Positions 1-6,512 of a stretch of DNA of 21,212 bases are shown in pieces. The notes below the pieces were generated by a model that did no database searches, was not told where the DNA came from, and saw nothing but the letters and a program-made list of their open reading frames with translations. The stretch comes from an uncultured Clostridia bacterium. Lineage in GTDB: Bacteria > Bacillota > Clostridia > TANB77 > CAG-508. The stretch lies in NCBI GenBank assembly GCA_934131055.1, contig CAKOZB010000007.1:1-21212 (forward strand), given 5' to 3'. Position 1 is the stretch's first letter. Every line of letters begins with the position of its first letter. The position numbers and the translations under genes were made by a program.

Positions 1-61
1 TTTTAGATTTTTTATAACTATTTTTTCATTTTCTACATTTTTTGATTTTTCTCTTTATATT

Positions 62-90
62 TTGACATTTTTATGATAGAATTCTTTTGA
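62..90 (+). promoter_or_regulatory. Possible weak promoter of the zinc-ribbon gene
   Basis: A perfect -35 hexamer TTGACA lies at 62-67, and a poor -10 (TTTTGA, 85-90) follows at 17 bp. The rest of 1-118 is AT-rich with no coding signal that I can see. The -35 is convincing on its own, the -10 is not, so this is tentative. Confidence 0.3.
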
Positions 91-118
91 AATTAATATT
101 TTTCATAGGAGGTAACAA

Positions 119-394
119 ATGAATTTAAATAGATGTGAACGTTGTGGAAGCTTTTTTGCTTCAAAAAACTCAGTATGCCCTAATTGTCAATCTAAAGATG
201 AACATGAAATAAACCATTTAAAAACTTTTTTAAGTGAGGCCGATTCTTCTATAACTGTTGAATCTTTAGCAGAATCTACTGGAGTTTCTTTAAAAAATGT
301 AAATAGGTTTTTACAGGATAAAGACGTATATACTACTTTAACAAACTTAGGGTTAAACTCAGAAACAAATAAAATGCACAATATTTCCTTATAA
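119..394 (+). CDS. Small zinc-ribbon plus helix-turn-helix protein (YvyF/TIGR03826-like)
   Basis: This 91-residue protein has an N-terminal zinc ribbon with cysteines C6, C9, C20 and C23. A predicted helix-turn-helix follows at about residues 44-66 (ITVESLAESTGVSLKNVNRF). The order CxxC-CxxC then HTH, and the length, resemble the small protein annotated in flagellar operons of Firmicutes (YvyF/TIGR03826). That family is thought to act in regulation, but its biochemical role is not settled. No flagellar gene is visible here, so the family link rests on architecture only. The start is well supported: AGGAGG at 107-112 is 6 nt before ATG. The gene stands alone and converges on the phosphorylase gene; the hairpin element at 449-551 lies between them. 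The four zinc ligands and HTH are visible; nucleic acid binding is inferred. Confidence 0.7.
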   Translation: MNLNRCERCGSFFASKNSVCPNCQSKDEHEINHLKTFLSEADSSITVESLAESTGVSLKNVNRFLQDKDVYTTLTNLGLNSETNKMHNISL

Positions 395-448
395 CCAACT
401 ATTCTTATGTAAAAAAAGAACACTATATTTCTTTATAAAATTATGTAA

Positions 449-551
449 AAAAAGATATCATTTTATAAAAAGAAACTGGAAGTGCGCTTTTTGAGGGCTA
501 AATAGCCCGACCAAGCACGACATGATAAGTTTTATAAAATGATATCTTTTT
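449..551. terminator. Structured convergent-gene element, copy A (bidirectional terminator with conserved core)
   Basis: A perfect 22-bp inverted repeat (449-470 with 530-551) has A-runs on the outside of one arm and T-runs on the other, so either strand gives a hairpin followed by U residues. The 59-nt interior is not a simple loop. It holds a second stem GTGC/GCAC (482-485 with 515-518), strands GCTTTTTGAG and CCGACCAAG, and an apical hairpin GGGCT-AAAT-AGCCC (495-508). A second copy at 19066-19178 keeps the same core layout. The element lies between the 3' ends of two convergent genes, which fits termination of both. Structure is read from the sequence; the function is inferred. Confidence 0.7.
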
Positions 552-556
552 GTAGT

Positions 557-1858
557 TTATTCAATTATTTCAATTATATCTGCAACTTTTTCCACATTTT
601 GTTCACCTATTTCATATGTTTGTTGCAATTTTTCTACGGCTTCTCTGCCTTTTTGTTCATCTTCTGCATATATGTAAGCAATTATTTCGCCCTGTTCTAC
701 GTGGCATCCTACTTTTTTTAGTAGTTCTATTCCAACAGCATAGTCTATGTTATCTTCTTTTTTCATTCTACCTGCACCTAAATGCATTGCTATTTTTCCC
801 ACTTCTTCTGCATTTAGTTTTTGTACATATCCAGTCTTTACCGCTTCTACTGGCATTTTATATTTAGCCTTTGTAAATTTTTCCGTATTTTCTATGTAGC
901 CAATATCTCCACCTTGATTTTCTACTAATTGTAAGAATTTTTTATATGCATCTCCATTTGATATTACTTGCTCGATTTTTTCCTTATTTTCCTGAATGTT
1001 ATTGCCTTTTCCATCTAGTTTTAATATATAAGCACCTAATTCTAATACAACATTTTTTACATCATCTTGCATATTGCCCTTTAAAGCTTCTATTGCTTCT
1101 ATAACTTCCAGTGTATTTCCCACCATTGTTCCTAAAGGTTGGTCCATGTTTGTTATTATACATACAGTCTCTTTATTTGCTAGCTTTCCAATATCAATCA
1201 TGGTTCTAGACAATTCTCTTGCCTCACCAACAGTTTTCATGAATGCACCGCTTCCACAAGTCACATCTAAAACTATTTTATTTGCTCCTGCTGCAATTTT
1301 CTTGCTCATTATACTAGAGCTTATTAGTGGAATATTAGCAGTACAACTAATTGTATCTCTTAAAGCATACAATTTTTTATCTGCTGGAGCTAAATTCAAA
1401 GTTTGTCCTATTAAACTTATTCCGATTTTCTTTACATTTTCTATAAATTCATCAATTCCAATCTCTGTTCTATATCCTGGTATTGCCTCTAGTTTATCCT
1501 TTGTTCCGCCAGTTGCTCCCAGTCCTCTTCCAGACATCTTAGCAACTTTTACACCTAACGCTGCAACTATTGGCATTAGAATTAATGTGATTTTATCTCC
1601 AATTCCACCTGTGCTATGTTTATCTACAACCTCTCCAATATCTGATAAATCTAATACATCTCCAGAATATGCCATGGCTAAAGCTAAATTAGTTGTCTCT
1701 TCTTTTGTCATTCCATTTATGTAAATTGCCATAACTAAAGCAGCAGCTTGATAATCTGGTATGCTACCATCTGTATAGCCTTTTACAAAAAATTCAATTT
1801 CTTCCTTATTTAATTCTTTCGCATCTCTCTTTTTTTCAATTATATCTAAAATGTTCAT
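557..1858 (-). CDS. pdp: Pyrimidine-nucleoside phosphorylase
   Basis: The 433-residue product matches the length and motifs of bacterial pyrimidine-nucleoside phosphorylase (EC 2.4.2.2). This cytoplasmic enzyme splits uridine or thymidine with phosphate to the base and (deoxy)ribose-1-phosphate in pyrimidine salvage. An N-terminal alpha domain (about 1-65) precedes the phosphate-binding motif KHSTGGIGDK (80-89). SGRGLG and TGGT-DKLE lie at 109-124, followed by YALRD (164-168) and SSIMSKK (181-187), which correspond to the Arg/Ser/Lys substrate pocket. The C-terminal alpha/beta domain is complete. Residue 115 is Ala and 120 is Lys where the family usually reads GHTGGTIDK. The gene lies 15 bp after rnhB and is probably the last gene of that operon. 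AGAGGAAG precedes the start, and the gene ends against element 449-551. Pdp is preferred over the thymidine-specific DeoA because of the lineage. Confidence 0.93.
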   Translation of the reverse strand: MNILDIIEKKRDAKELNKEEIEFFVKGYTDGSIPDYQAAALVMAIYINGMTKEETTNLALAMAYSGDVLDLSDIGEVVDKHSTGGIGDKITLILMPIVAALGVKVAKMSGRGLGATGGTKDKLEAIPGYRTEIGIDEFIENVKKIGISLIGQTLNLAPADKKLYALRDTISCTANIPLISSSIMSKKIAAGANKIVLDVTCGSGAFMKTVGEARELSRTMIDIGKLANKETVCIITNMDQPLGTMVGNTLEVIEAIEALKGNMQDDVKNVVLELGAYILKLDGKGNNIQENKEKIEQVISNGDAYKKFLQLVENQGGDIGYIENTEKFTKAKYKMPVEAVKTGYVQKLNAEEVGKIAMHLGAGRMKKEDNIDYAVGIELLKKVGCHVEQGEIIAYIYAEDEQKGREAVEKLQQTYEIGEQNVEKVADIIEIIE

Positions 1859-1873
1859 TTTTTTCTTCCTCTT

Positions 1874-2500
1874 TTATACAAAATGTTTAATAAACGATTC
1901 CCTATGTAAAGGGCATGGTCCATATTCTTTTAATGCTTTTATGTGTTCTGCTGTACCATATCCTTTGTGTTTTGCAAACCCATATTGAGGATATATTTCA
2001 TCCCATTGTCTCATAATTCTATCCCTTGTAACCTTTGCAATTATTGAAGCTGCAGATATTGAATAGCATGTAGCATCTCCCTTTATAATAGATTGATATG
2101 GAATTCCGTCAGTATCTATTTTTGTTAATGCATCTACTATTATCAAATCTGGTCTTGGATTAAGCTCTTTTACAGCCATCGTAAGTCCTTCCTTAGTAGC
2201 ATTTAAAATATTAATTCTATCAATTTCTTTTTGGTCTATAATTCCAACACCATAACTAATAGCTTCTTTTGTTATAATTTCATATAGTTCTTCTCTTTTC
2301 TTTTCTGATACCTTTTTAGAATCATTTACACCTTCGATCATAGAATTTCTTGGCATTATTGCTGCAGCAATTACAACAGGTCCTGCAAGAGGTCCACGTC
2401 CAGCCTCATCTATTCCACATATATATTCTACTCCAGAATTATGAATTTCTTCCTCTATTGCTTTTAGTTGAATTAATCGTTGTTCTTCTTTTTCCTTCAT
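1874..2500 (-). CDS. rnhB: Ribonuclease HII
   Basis: RNase HII cleaves RNA in RNA-DNA hybrids and starts removal of single ribonucleotides from DNA. Counting from the ATG at 2500 (208 residues), the motif CGIDEAGRGPLAGPVV carries the Asp-Glu pair (D31, E32). NDSKKVSEKKRE follows, then VDAL (D123), KGDATCYSISAASIIAKVTRD (D142 and D160), and the family C-terminal segment HKGYGTAEHI...CPLHRESF. The open frame extends upstream to ATG 2575 and TTG 2578, which would add 25-26 residues and overlap the HEPN gene. I prefer 2500 because AGAGAGG lies 8 nt before it and because the extra segment contains a 9-bp inverted repeat (2532-2558). The upstream start is not excluded, since some RNases HII have long N-termini. 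The gene sits between the HEPN gene and pdp. Confidence 0.92.
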   Translation of the reverse strand: MKEKEEQRLIQLKAIEEEIHNSGVEYICGIDEAGRGPLAGPVVIAAAIMPRNSMIEGVNDSKKVSEKKREELYEIITKEAISYGVGIIDQKEIDRINILNATKEGLTMAVKELNPRPDLIIVDALTKIDTDGIPYQSIIKGDATCYSISAASIIAKVTRDRIMRQWDEIYPQYGFAKHKGYGTAEHIKALKEYGPCPLHRESFIKHFV

Positions 2501-2531
2501 TCTATTTTCCTCTCTTAGTATAACTATTAAT

Positions 2532-2558
2532 AGAGACAATCTCTTACTAATTGTCTCT
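2532..2558. repeat. Perfect 9-bp inverted repeat between the HEPN gene and rnhB
   Basis: AGAGACAAT (2532-2540) and ATTGTCTCT (2550-2558) are exact reverse complements around a 9-nt loop. On the minus strand the hairpin is not followed by a T-run, so it does not look like an intrinsic terminator. It would lie in the leader of rnhB if translation starts at 2500. It could be an RNA processing or stability hairpin, or chance. Confidence 0.45.
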
Positions 2559-2564
2559 ATTTCT

Positions 2565-2960
2565 TTAATTTTCATCAATGTATTTATCTACTAGTTCAAT
2601 TAGTTCTTCTGCTGTTTTTAATTGTTCATTTGTCTTATCAGCATCTACAATAAATTCATCATCATAGTCACTATCTTCTCTAATTGCACTTGCATTTTGA
2701 ATTTTTCTTCCCATCATTCTTGGAAAAATCTCTTTATTTATATAATTTTTATTAAAATACGCAAGCACATCTTTATGTCTTTTAAAATCAACCGGTTCAA
2801 GTGCTAACACAGCTTTAATACTATGAAATATTGAATAATATGCTCTGTTATTTGCTGATTTATAGAAATTTTTATCATACAATAATTTTCCAGCTTCTAA
2901 ATCTTCTTTTGCCTGCTCTAATCTATGTTTTGCAAGTTCTTTAGATATTTTCTGCACCAC
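2565..2960 (-). CDS. HEPN domain protein (HepT-like toxin candidate)
   Basis: This 131-residue all-helical protein has the HEPN signature. The helix around 36-50 contains NNRAYYSIFH with R39 and H46, the R-X6-H pair that forms the ribonuclease site in active HEPN proteins. The conserved ASAIREDSDYDDEF segment lies at 90-103. It starts with tandem GTG codons (2960-2955), and AAGGAG lies 6 nt upstream. The first 20 bases overlap the end of the nucleotidyltransferase gene, so the two are translationally coupled. HEPN/MNT pairs are established toxin-antitoxin modules, in which HEPN is an RNase and MNT silences it, by AMP transfer in studied cases. Members of this HEPN class can also act without a toxin role. 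Family assignment is firm; toxicity is inferred. Confidence 0.85.
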   Translation of the reverse strand: MVQKISKELAKHRLEQAKEDLEAGKLLYDKNFYKSANNRAYYSIFHSIKAVLALEPVDFKRHKDVLAYFNKNYINKEIFPRMMGRKIQNASAIREDSDYDDEFIVDADKTNEQLKTAEELIELVDKYIDEN

Positions 2961-3303
2961 TCAAAACCACTCCTTCTCTCTGAACATTCATATAAAATGG
3001 TAATGCCTTTAACCAATATTCAAATTTTTCTATGTTTTTTACTAACGGAGAAATCATTACTTCAAAGTTTGTATCAAATTCTATATCAAATGCTATATTA
3101 GATACTAATTCTCTATATTCTATTATTTCTTCGTTTGTTAAATCTGTAAGTATCATTATATCTATATCCGAGTTTTCGTTGTAATCTCCTCTAGCATAAG
3201 AGCCATATAGTATAATCTTCTTTACTCTTTTTCCTAGCAATTTATTTACTCGATCTATAAATTCTTGAATTATTTTTTCTGTACTTTGTGGTATATTGGG
3301 CAT
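2941..3303 (-). CDS. MNT-type minimal nucleotidyltransferase (MntA-like antitoxin candidate)
   Basis: The 120-residue product carries the nucleotidyltransferase signature GS-X10-DxD: G34-S35, then D46 and D48 in GSYARGDYNENSDIDIMIL. The two aspartates would bind metal. The position of the third acidic residue appears to be taken by E81 (NFEVMI) rather than Asp, which should be checked against the family. Partners of HEPN proteins with this domain transfer AMP to, or simply bind, the HEPN toxin. The gene is first in the operon, has a clear promoter (3337-3364) and AGGTGG 6 nt before ATG, and overlaps the HEPN gene by 20 bp. The order MNT then HEPN is common for this pair. The domain is certain, the antitoxin role inferred. 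Confidence 0.87.
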   Translation of the reverse strand: MPNIPQSTEKIIQEFIDRVNKLLGKRVKKIILYGSYARGDYNENSDIDIMILTDLTNEEIIEYRELVSNIAFDIEFDTNFEVMISPLVKNIEKFEYWLKALPFYMNVQREGVVLSGAENI

Positions 3304-3336
3304 TTTAATCCACCTACACTTTCTTATTCTGCATAT

Positions 3337-3364
3337 ATTATATCATAACTAATAGCTTTTTCAA
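3337..3364 (-). promoter_or_regulatory. Promoter of the MNT-HEPN-rnhB-pdp operon
   Basis: On the minus strand TTGAAA (3364-3359) and TATAAT (3342-3337) are separated by 16 bp, and the -10 has an upstream TATG extension. Transcription would start about 26 nt before the MNT ATG. No other good promoter is seen before rnhB or pdp, so these housekeeping genes may share it. Confidence 0.65.
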
Positions 3365-3428
3365 GTAGTTATTTTAACCATCTCTGATAAAAAACAATCT
3401 TTTATTTTTTGCTTAAATTTCTATAGTT

Positions 3429-3983
3429 CTAGCCTTCATCATTCTTTTCTTTTTCATTATTTTTTTCTGTTGTTTCTTCAATAACATTGTCATTTTCAGA
3501 AGTTGTATTTTCATCATCTTTCTTATTTATATCAGTTAATTTGTACAATACATCGTCATCAGATTTATTATATCCTTTTGTATCTATTACTTCATATGTA
3601 TTATAATTAATTAAGAAATAACTGCCCTCGTAATTTGTAATTTCTAGCCCAGCTTCTGCCAAATTTTCGTCTTGCAAAACATAATACTTATCGTATTCTT
3701 CTTCTAAAATTATATTCTTAGCAAGAAAATCTTTAATTATTTCGTTATCTTGCATCTCACTAACTTTAGTACCAAGATATTTCTTTTCTTCGCCTTTTAC
3801 AGTCTGTTTATCAATATAGTCTTTTAATTTCCATTGAACTTGTAACATATCTGTTCTTATAGTTTCTGCTTTTACTTCTCTATATTTTTTGCGTGTAAAA
3901 TACACACCAGTTGCAACCACAACCACTATTAAAACCACCATCAAAATTAATTTTATTATTCCCATTCCATTGTTTTTTTTCAT
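3429..3983 (-). CDS. Single-pass membrane protein of unknown function with an acidic tail
   Basis: The 184-residue product begins with KKNNGMG and a single hydrophobic helix (about 8-28, IIKLILMVVLIVVVVATGVYF). A positively charged RKKYREVKAE segment follows, then a soluble domain (about 40-145) and a low-complexity Glu/Asn/Lys tail (150-184). The short N-terminus, one helix and long following helix resemble prepilin-like or minor pseudopilin proteins. The usual Glu at position +5 after the cleavage Gly is missing, and no pilus genes are nearby, so I do not call it a pilin. The charges predict an inside N-terminus and an extracytoplasmic domain. It has its own strong promoter (4046-4074) and AGGAG before ATG, and is probably monocistronic. 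Confidence 0.7.
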   Translation of the reverse strand: MKKNNGMGIIKLILMVVLIVVVVATGVYFTRKKYREVKAETIRTDMLQVQWKLKDYIDKQTVKGEEKKYLGTKVSEMQDNEIIKDFLAKNIILEEEYDKYYVLQDENLAEAGLEITNYEGSYFLINYNTYEVIDTKGYNKSDDDVLYKLTDINKKDDENTTSENDNVIEETTEKNNEKEKNDEG

Positions 3984-4045
3984 TTCTAATGCTCCTCATA
4001 CATGTTCTATATCTAATTTTAATTCTTCTCGTGTAAACTTTGTTT

Positions 4046-4074
4046 ATTATATTTTATTTAAGCTTAGCAGTCAA
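4046..4074 (-). promoter_or_regulatory. Strong promoter of the 3429-3983 gene
   Basis: Minus-strand TTGACT (4074-4069), a 17-bp spacer and TATAAT (4051-4046) make a near-consensus vegetative promoter, about 60 nt ahead of the start codon. Confidence 0.75.
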
Positions 4075-4164
4075 GAGTTTTTGTTGTATCTTACTCCGAC
4101 AATTGCGAGGCACGAGAAATTTAGTACATTATATTAGCTTAATATTCTTACATACAAAGACTCT

Positions 4165-4220
4165 AACATAAAAATAGCGAAAAATCTTTCTAAACAAAAA
4201 TTTTTCACTATTTTTATGTT
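4165..4220. terminator. Long AT-rich hairpin after the GH18 remnant
   Basis: Arms 4165-4185 and 4200-4220 are complementary over 21 positions with one mismatch, around a 14-nt loop. It lies just beyond the end of the chitinase remnant and would work as a terminator-like or stability hairpin. No long T-run follows on the minus strand, so termination strength is uncertain. The core found in elements 449-551 and 19066-19178 is absent. Confidence 0.5.
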
Positions 4221-4252
4221 CTTTCAATTCATTAAATTTTGAAAATATTGAT

Positions 4253-5030
4253 TTACACTCCTTGTTCTCTTGAATATGTTGTATCATAATCATAACCTCT
4301 TTGTGTTCCAGAATTATAATACCTAGCAGATACAATTGATAACGTATCTCCCATATCTGCTGTAAACTTATACCACGTATTATCAGTTCCATTATTTACA
4401 TCTGCGCTTCTCATACCTGTTAATGATGAATTCAGAGTTATCATTATATTACTTCCATAATTATTAGAAATAGCTAATATTGCTTTTTTCAAAGTAATTT
4501 ATATCTATTTTCCCAGTTTCAATATCTATACCATTAAAATTATATTCATCTATAATTTCTATTAAACTACTAGCAAAATTATTTGCTTCATCATCATTGG
4601 TTATACATATGTTTCCTCCATTTGTTCCACCAATAGATATCAAAACCTTTTTCCCTCTATTTTGTAAAGATATTATATCTTTTTTAAATTCATCTTTTGA
4701 ATATCCTAAAGTATCATACAAGTATTCGTTTAATTCAAAGTTCAAACTCCCATTACTATTTCCTGAGTCTCTTGCAAACGTTATATTTATAATTTCATAC
4801 AATGATGAAATTTCAGAAAGTTTGATAGGTTTTGCAGATACATAATTTTCCCAATACCCAGCTATTACATATTTACTAGTATATTTATTACTATATTCTC
4901 CTAGTATATCTTGTATAGAATATTTTTCATTATCTATTTTAATATTGTTATTTTCTATAACACCATTTTTCTCCAAAAATTCCTTAATTTCATTACTTAA
5001 GGATATTTTTATGTCTTTGTTTACGAAAAA
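4253..5030 (-). pseudogene. Decayed GH18 (chitinase-like) glycoside hydrolase
   Basis: Two overlapping reading frames together give most of a GH18 barrel. The first (about 5030-4464) holds YVIAGYWENY, the strand KKVLISIGGTNGG and FNGIDIETG, where the family has DGIDIDxE. The second (4492-4253) continues with AILAISNNYGSNIMITLNSS and ARYYNSGTQ, which match later GH18 strands (the YxxG/YNSG region). The switch falls at a run of six A/T near 4486-4491, so a one-base slip joins the frames. The catalytic motif is damaged: either Glu is replaced or two residues are lost before ETG. There is no proper start (an in-frame stop is at about 5031-5033), and the product ends before the last barrel strands. 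Lesions at both ends and in the active site argue against a mere sequencing error. Confidence 0.75.
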
Positions 5031-5097
5031 TCAAGTATTAATCAATGTACATTACTATAGGCTTCACTTATTGGTTAAACTATTATAAGTTGCATAT

Positions 5098-5132
5098 AAA
5101 AAAATGCGCCCCAGGAAATGTCCTGAGGCGTA
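5098..5132 (-). terminator. Intrinsic terminator of the 5173-6455 unit
   Basis: Arms TGCGCCCCAGGA (5105-5116) and TCCTGAGGCGTA (5121-5132) pair with one mismatch and one wobble around a 4-nt loop. On the minus strand seven T residues (5104-5098) follow directly. It is GC-rich compared with the surrounding DNA, like the genes it serves. Confidence 0.85.
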
Positions 5133-5149
5133 CTCTTTTGCAAAAGAGT
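5132..5149. repeat. Perfect 18-bp palindrome next to the terminator
   Basis: ACTCTTTTGCAAAAGAGT is its own reverse complement and abuts the terminator hairpin, 24 bp after the stop of the 314-residue protein gene. It could form a second hairpin in the 3' UTR or be a dimeric protein binding site; nothing else is visible to decide. Confidence 0.5.
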
Positions 5150-5172
5150 TACAGTTGCTCTATGCTTTAGGT

Positions 5173-6117
5173 TTATGCGATGGCAGCTTCATAGAGTTTC
5201 TGAACTAAATCGCTGTCAAATTCGAGTTCATATTTTTGGTCAATTCTCTTAACCACCAACACAAGTTTTGCAACTGTCTTAATTTGCTTGATAGTAAGCT
5301 CTTCTGCTGCGGCCAGCAGAATAAGGGTAGAAAAAAACTGTGAAACCTCTGCTTCACTCGGATATTCAAGTTCTCCATTTTCGCATTCGATAGTTCCATC
5401 TGAGAAAACGGAAACCTTGAGCTTTTTGGTTTCTTCAATCTGTGCGCGAGTATCAGCAAGCATTTCCTTGCATGCACTAATTTCAGAGGAAACTCTTAGC
5501 ATTTGCGCTGCCTTACTGTTGTAATTCTCCAAAACAGTGGTCAGCTTACTTTGGTTTACTTGCAGTAAACGCTTAAGTTCCTCTAAAGTTCTCTTAATTT
5601 CTGCAAGAGTTTTTACGTCTTCCCTTCTTGCATTAATTAACGCGTTGTGTTCTTTTTCGAGTGATACGCAGTTATCGCTTAAAAACTTCTCAGCTTCAAG
5701 CAATTCGTTTAGTGAAGGTTTTGGCTCATCATTAGTCGGTTTCTCCATAGCCGTATCATCAACCATGTTTTTACCAATTGTGCCATTTTCATCTTCTGAA
5801 CTTTGGTCGGTCAAGGTTTCAAAATTAGTTAGCTCAATCTGTTCATATAAACTTTCCTGAGATTCTGCTGTGACTTCGCTCTGTTCATCTTTTTTCCGAT
5901 TATCCAAAGCCATATCCTTTTTGGCATCTTTGCGTAACCGGTTCTTTTGGTTCTTTTTTATCTCCTTCTTAAAGTACTCAAAATTTCCCGGAGTCACTTT
6001 GCTCATTACCTCATACAGTTCTTCTGAGCTGTCTACACCATACCGTTCCATAAGTTCTTCTTCTGTCGCTTGATTTTTCAATGCAACATGAAGGTCTTTT
6101 GATGACATCTTCTTCAT
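5173..6117 (-). CDS. Unknown coiled-coil protein with putative N-terminal HTH
   Basis: I do not recognise the family of this 314-residue protein. Residues 8-42 (LHVALKNQATEEELMERYGV...) could form a small helical DNA-binding-like domain. Residues 50-76 are strongly basic, 78-135 are acidic and low in complexity, and about 138-232 show long heptad-like helices (coiled coil). A compact C-terminal domain follows (233-314, starting KVSVFSDGTIECENGELEYPS, then helices). There are no membrane segments. Its start overlaps the stop of the HTH gene by one base (TAATG), with AGGAGG upstream inside that gene, so the two are translationally coupled. Its base composition is clearly richer in GC than the neighbours, and its codon choice differs, suggesting acquisition. 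A structural or nucleoid-type role is only a guess. Confidence 0.75.
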   Translation of the reverse strand: MKKMSSKDLHVALKNQATEEELMERYGVDSSEELYEVMSKVTPGNFEYFKKEIKKNQKNRLRKDAKKDMALDNRKKDEQSEVTAESQESLYEQIELTNFETLTDQSSEDENGTIGKNMVDDTAMEKPTNDEPKPSLNELLEAEKFLSDNCVSLEKEHNALINARREDVKTLAEIKRTLEELKRLLQVNQSKLTTVLENYNSKAAQMLRVSSEISACKEMLADTRAQIEETKKLKVSVFSDGTIECENGELEYPSEAEVSQFFSTLILLAAAEELTIKQIKTVAKLVLVVKRIDQKYELEFDSDLVQKLYEAAIA

Positions 6118-6455
6118 TACTCTTCTTCCTCCTTAAGGATTCCACCAATTGTTTTTAAAATCTTATCAACTGCTTGAATTGAATCTTCAAAATCCTGTTG
6201 CATTTTATTCACATCAATTTGTACTTTACGAGCCTCCTGCTCCCATTTGCGTTCTCCCTTTACGGTCCGAACAAGTTTTAGAAGTTCATCTCTTGTAGTA
6301 TTATTCTCATCTGCAATTTCTTGCAAATGATTATAAACCGTACAAAAAGACACATCATATTTTTTAGCGATTTCTGGTATCGTATACCCTCTATTGTGCC
6401 ACATCATGAAATTTTGCTTCATAATGATAACACGTTCTGATGTAGTAGCCGCCAT
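6117..6455 (-). CDS. Small helix-turn-helix protein of unknown function
   Basis: The 112-residue product has a resolvase/Psq-like helix-turn-helix at about 17-47 (MMWHNRGYTIPEIAKKYDVS then FCTVYNHLQEIA). A long charged helix follows (about 55-112), probably a coiled coil for dimer formation. No catalytic domain accompanies the HTH, so it is not a complete resolvase or transposase. The start ATG follows AGGAGG by 9 nt, and a TATAAT promoter lies at 6513-6541. It is coupled to the downstream coiled-coil gene (TAATG). The natural reading is a DNA-binding regulator or adaptor working with that partner; this is inferred from context. Composition is GC-richer than topA next door. Confidence 0.8.
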   Translation of the reverse strand: MAATTSERVIIMKQNFMMWHNRGYTIPEIAKKYDVSFCTVYNHLQEIADENNTTRDELLKLVRTVKGERKWEQEARKVQIDVNKMQQDFEDSIQAVDKILKTIGGILKEEEE

Positions 6456-6512
6456 AAGAAAATACCTCCTTATAAAATTATTTAATTAGGAATAAAACTG
6501 ACTACTTTTTAT

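Noticed and set aside
1074..1724. Long plus-strand open frame (216 codons) opposite the phosphorylase gene
   Set aside because: It is antisense to a well-conserved enzyme and has no ribosome binding site or domain pattern; an expected by-product of AT-rich third positions.
3429..3983. Type IV pilin or competence pseudopilin
   Set aside because: No Glu at +5, no prepilin peptidase or assembly genes nearby; only the single N-terminal helix is similar.
4129..4392. 87-codon minus-strand frame overlapping the GH18 remnant
   Set aside because: It is a different frame of the pseudogene running into the 4165-4220 hairpin; no protein-like features.
6117..6455. Serine recombinase or transposase fragment
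   Set aside because: Only the HTH is similar; no catalytic residues, no inverted repeats and an intact coupled operon argue for a stand-alone DNA-binding protein.
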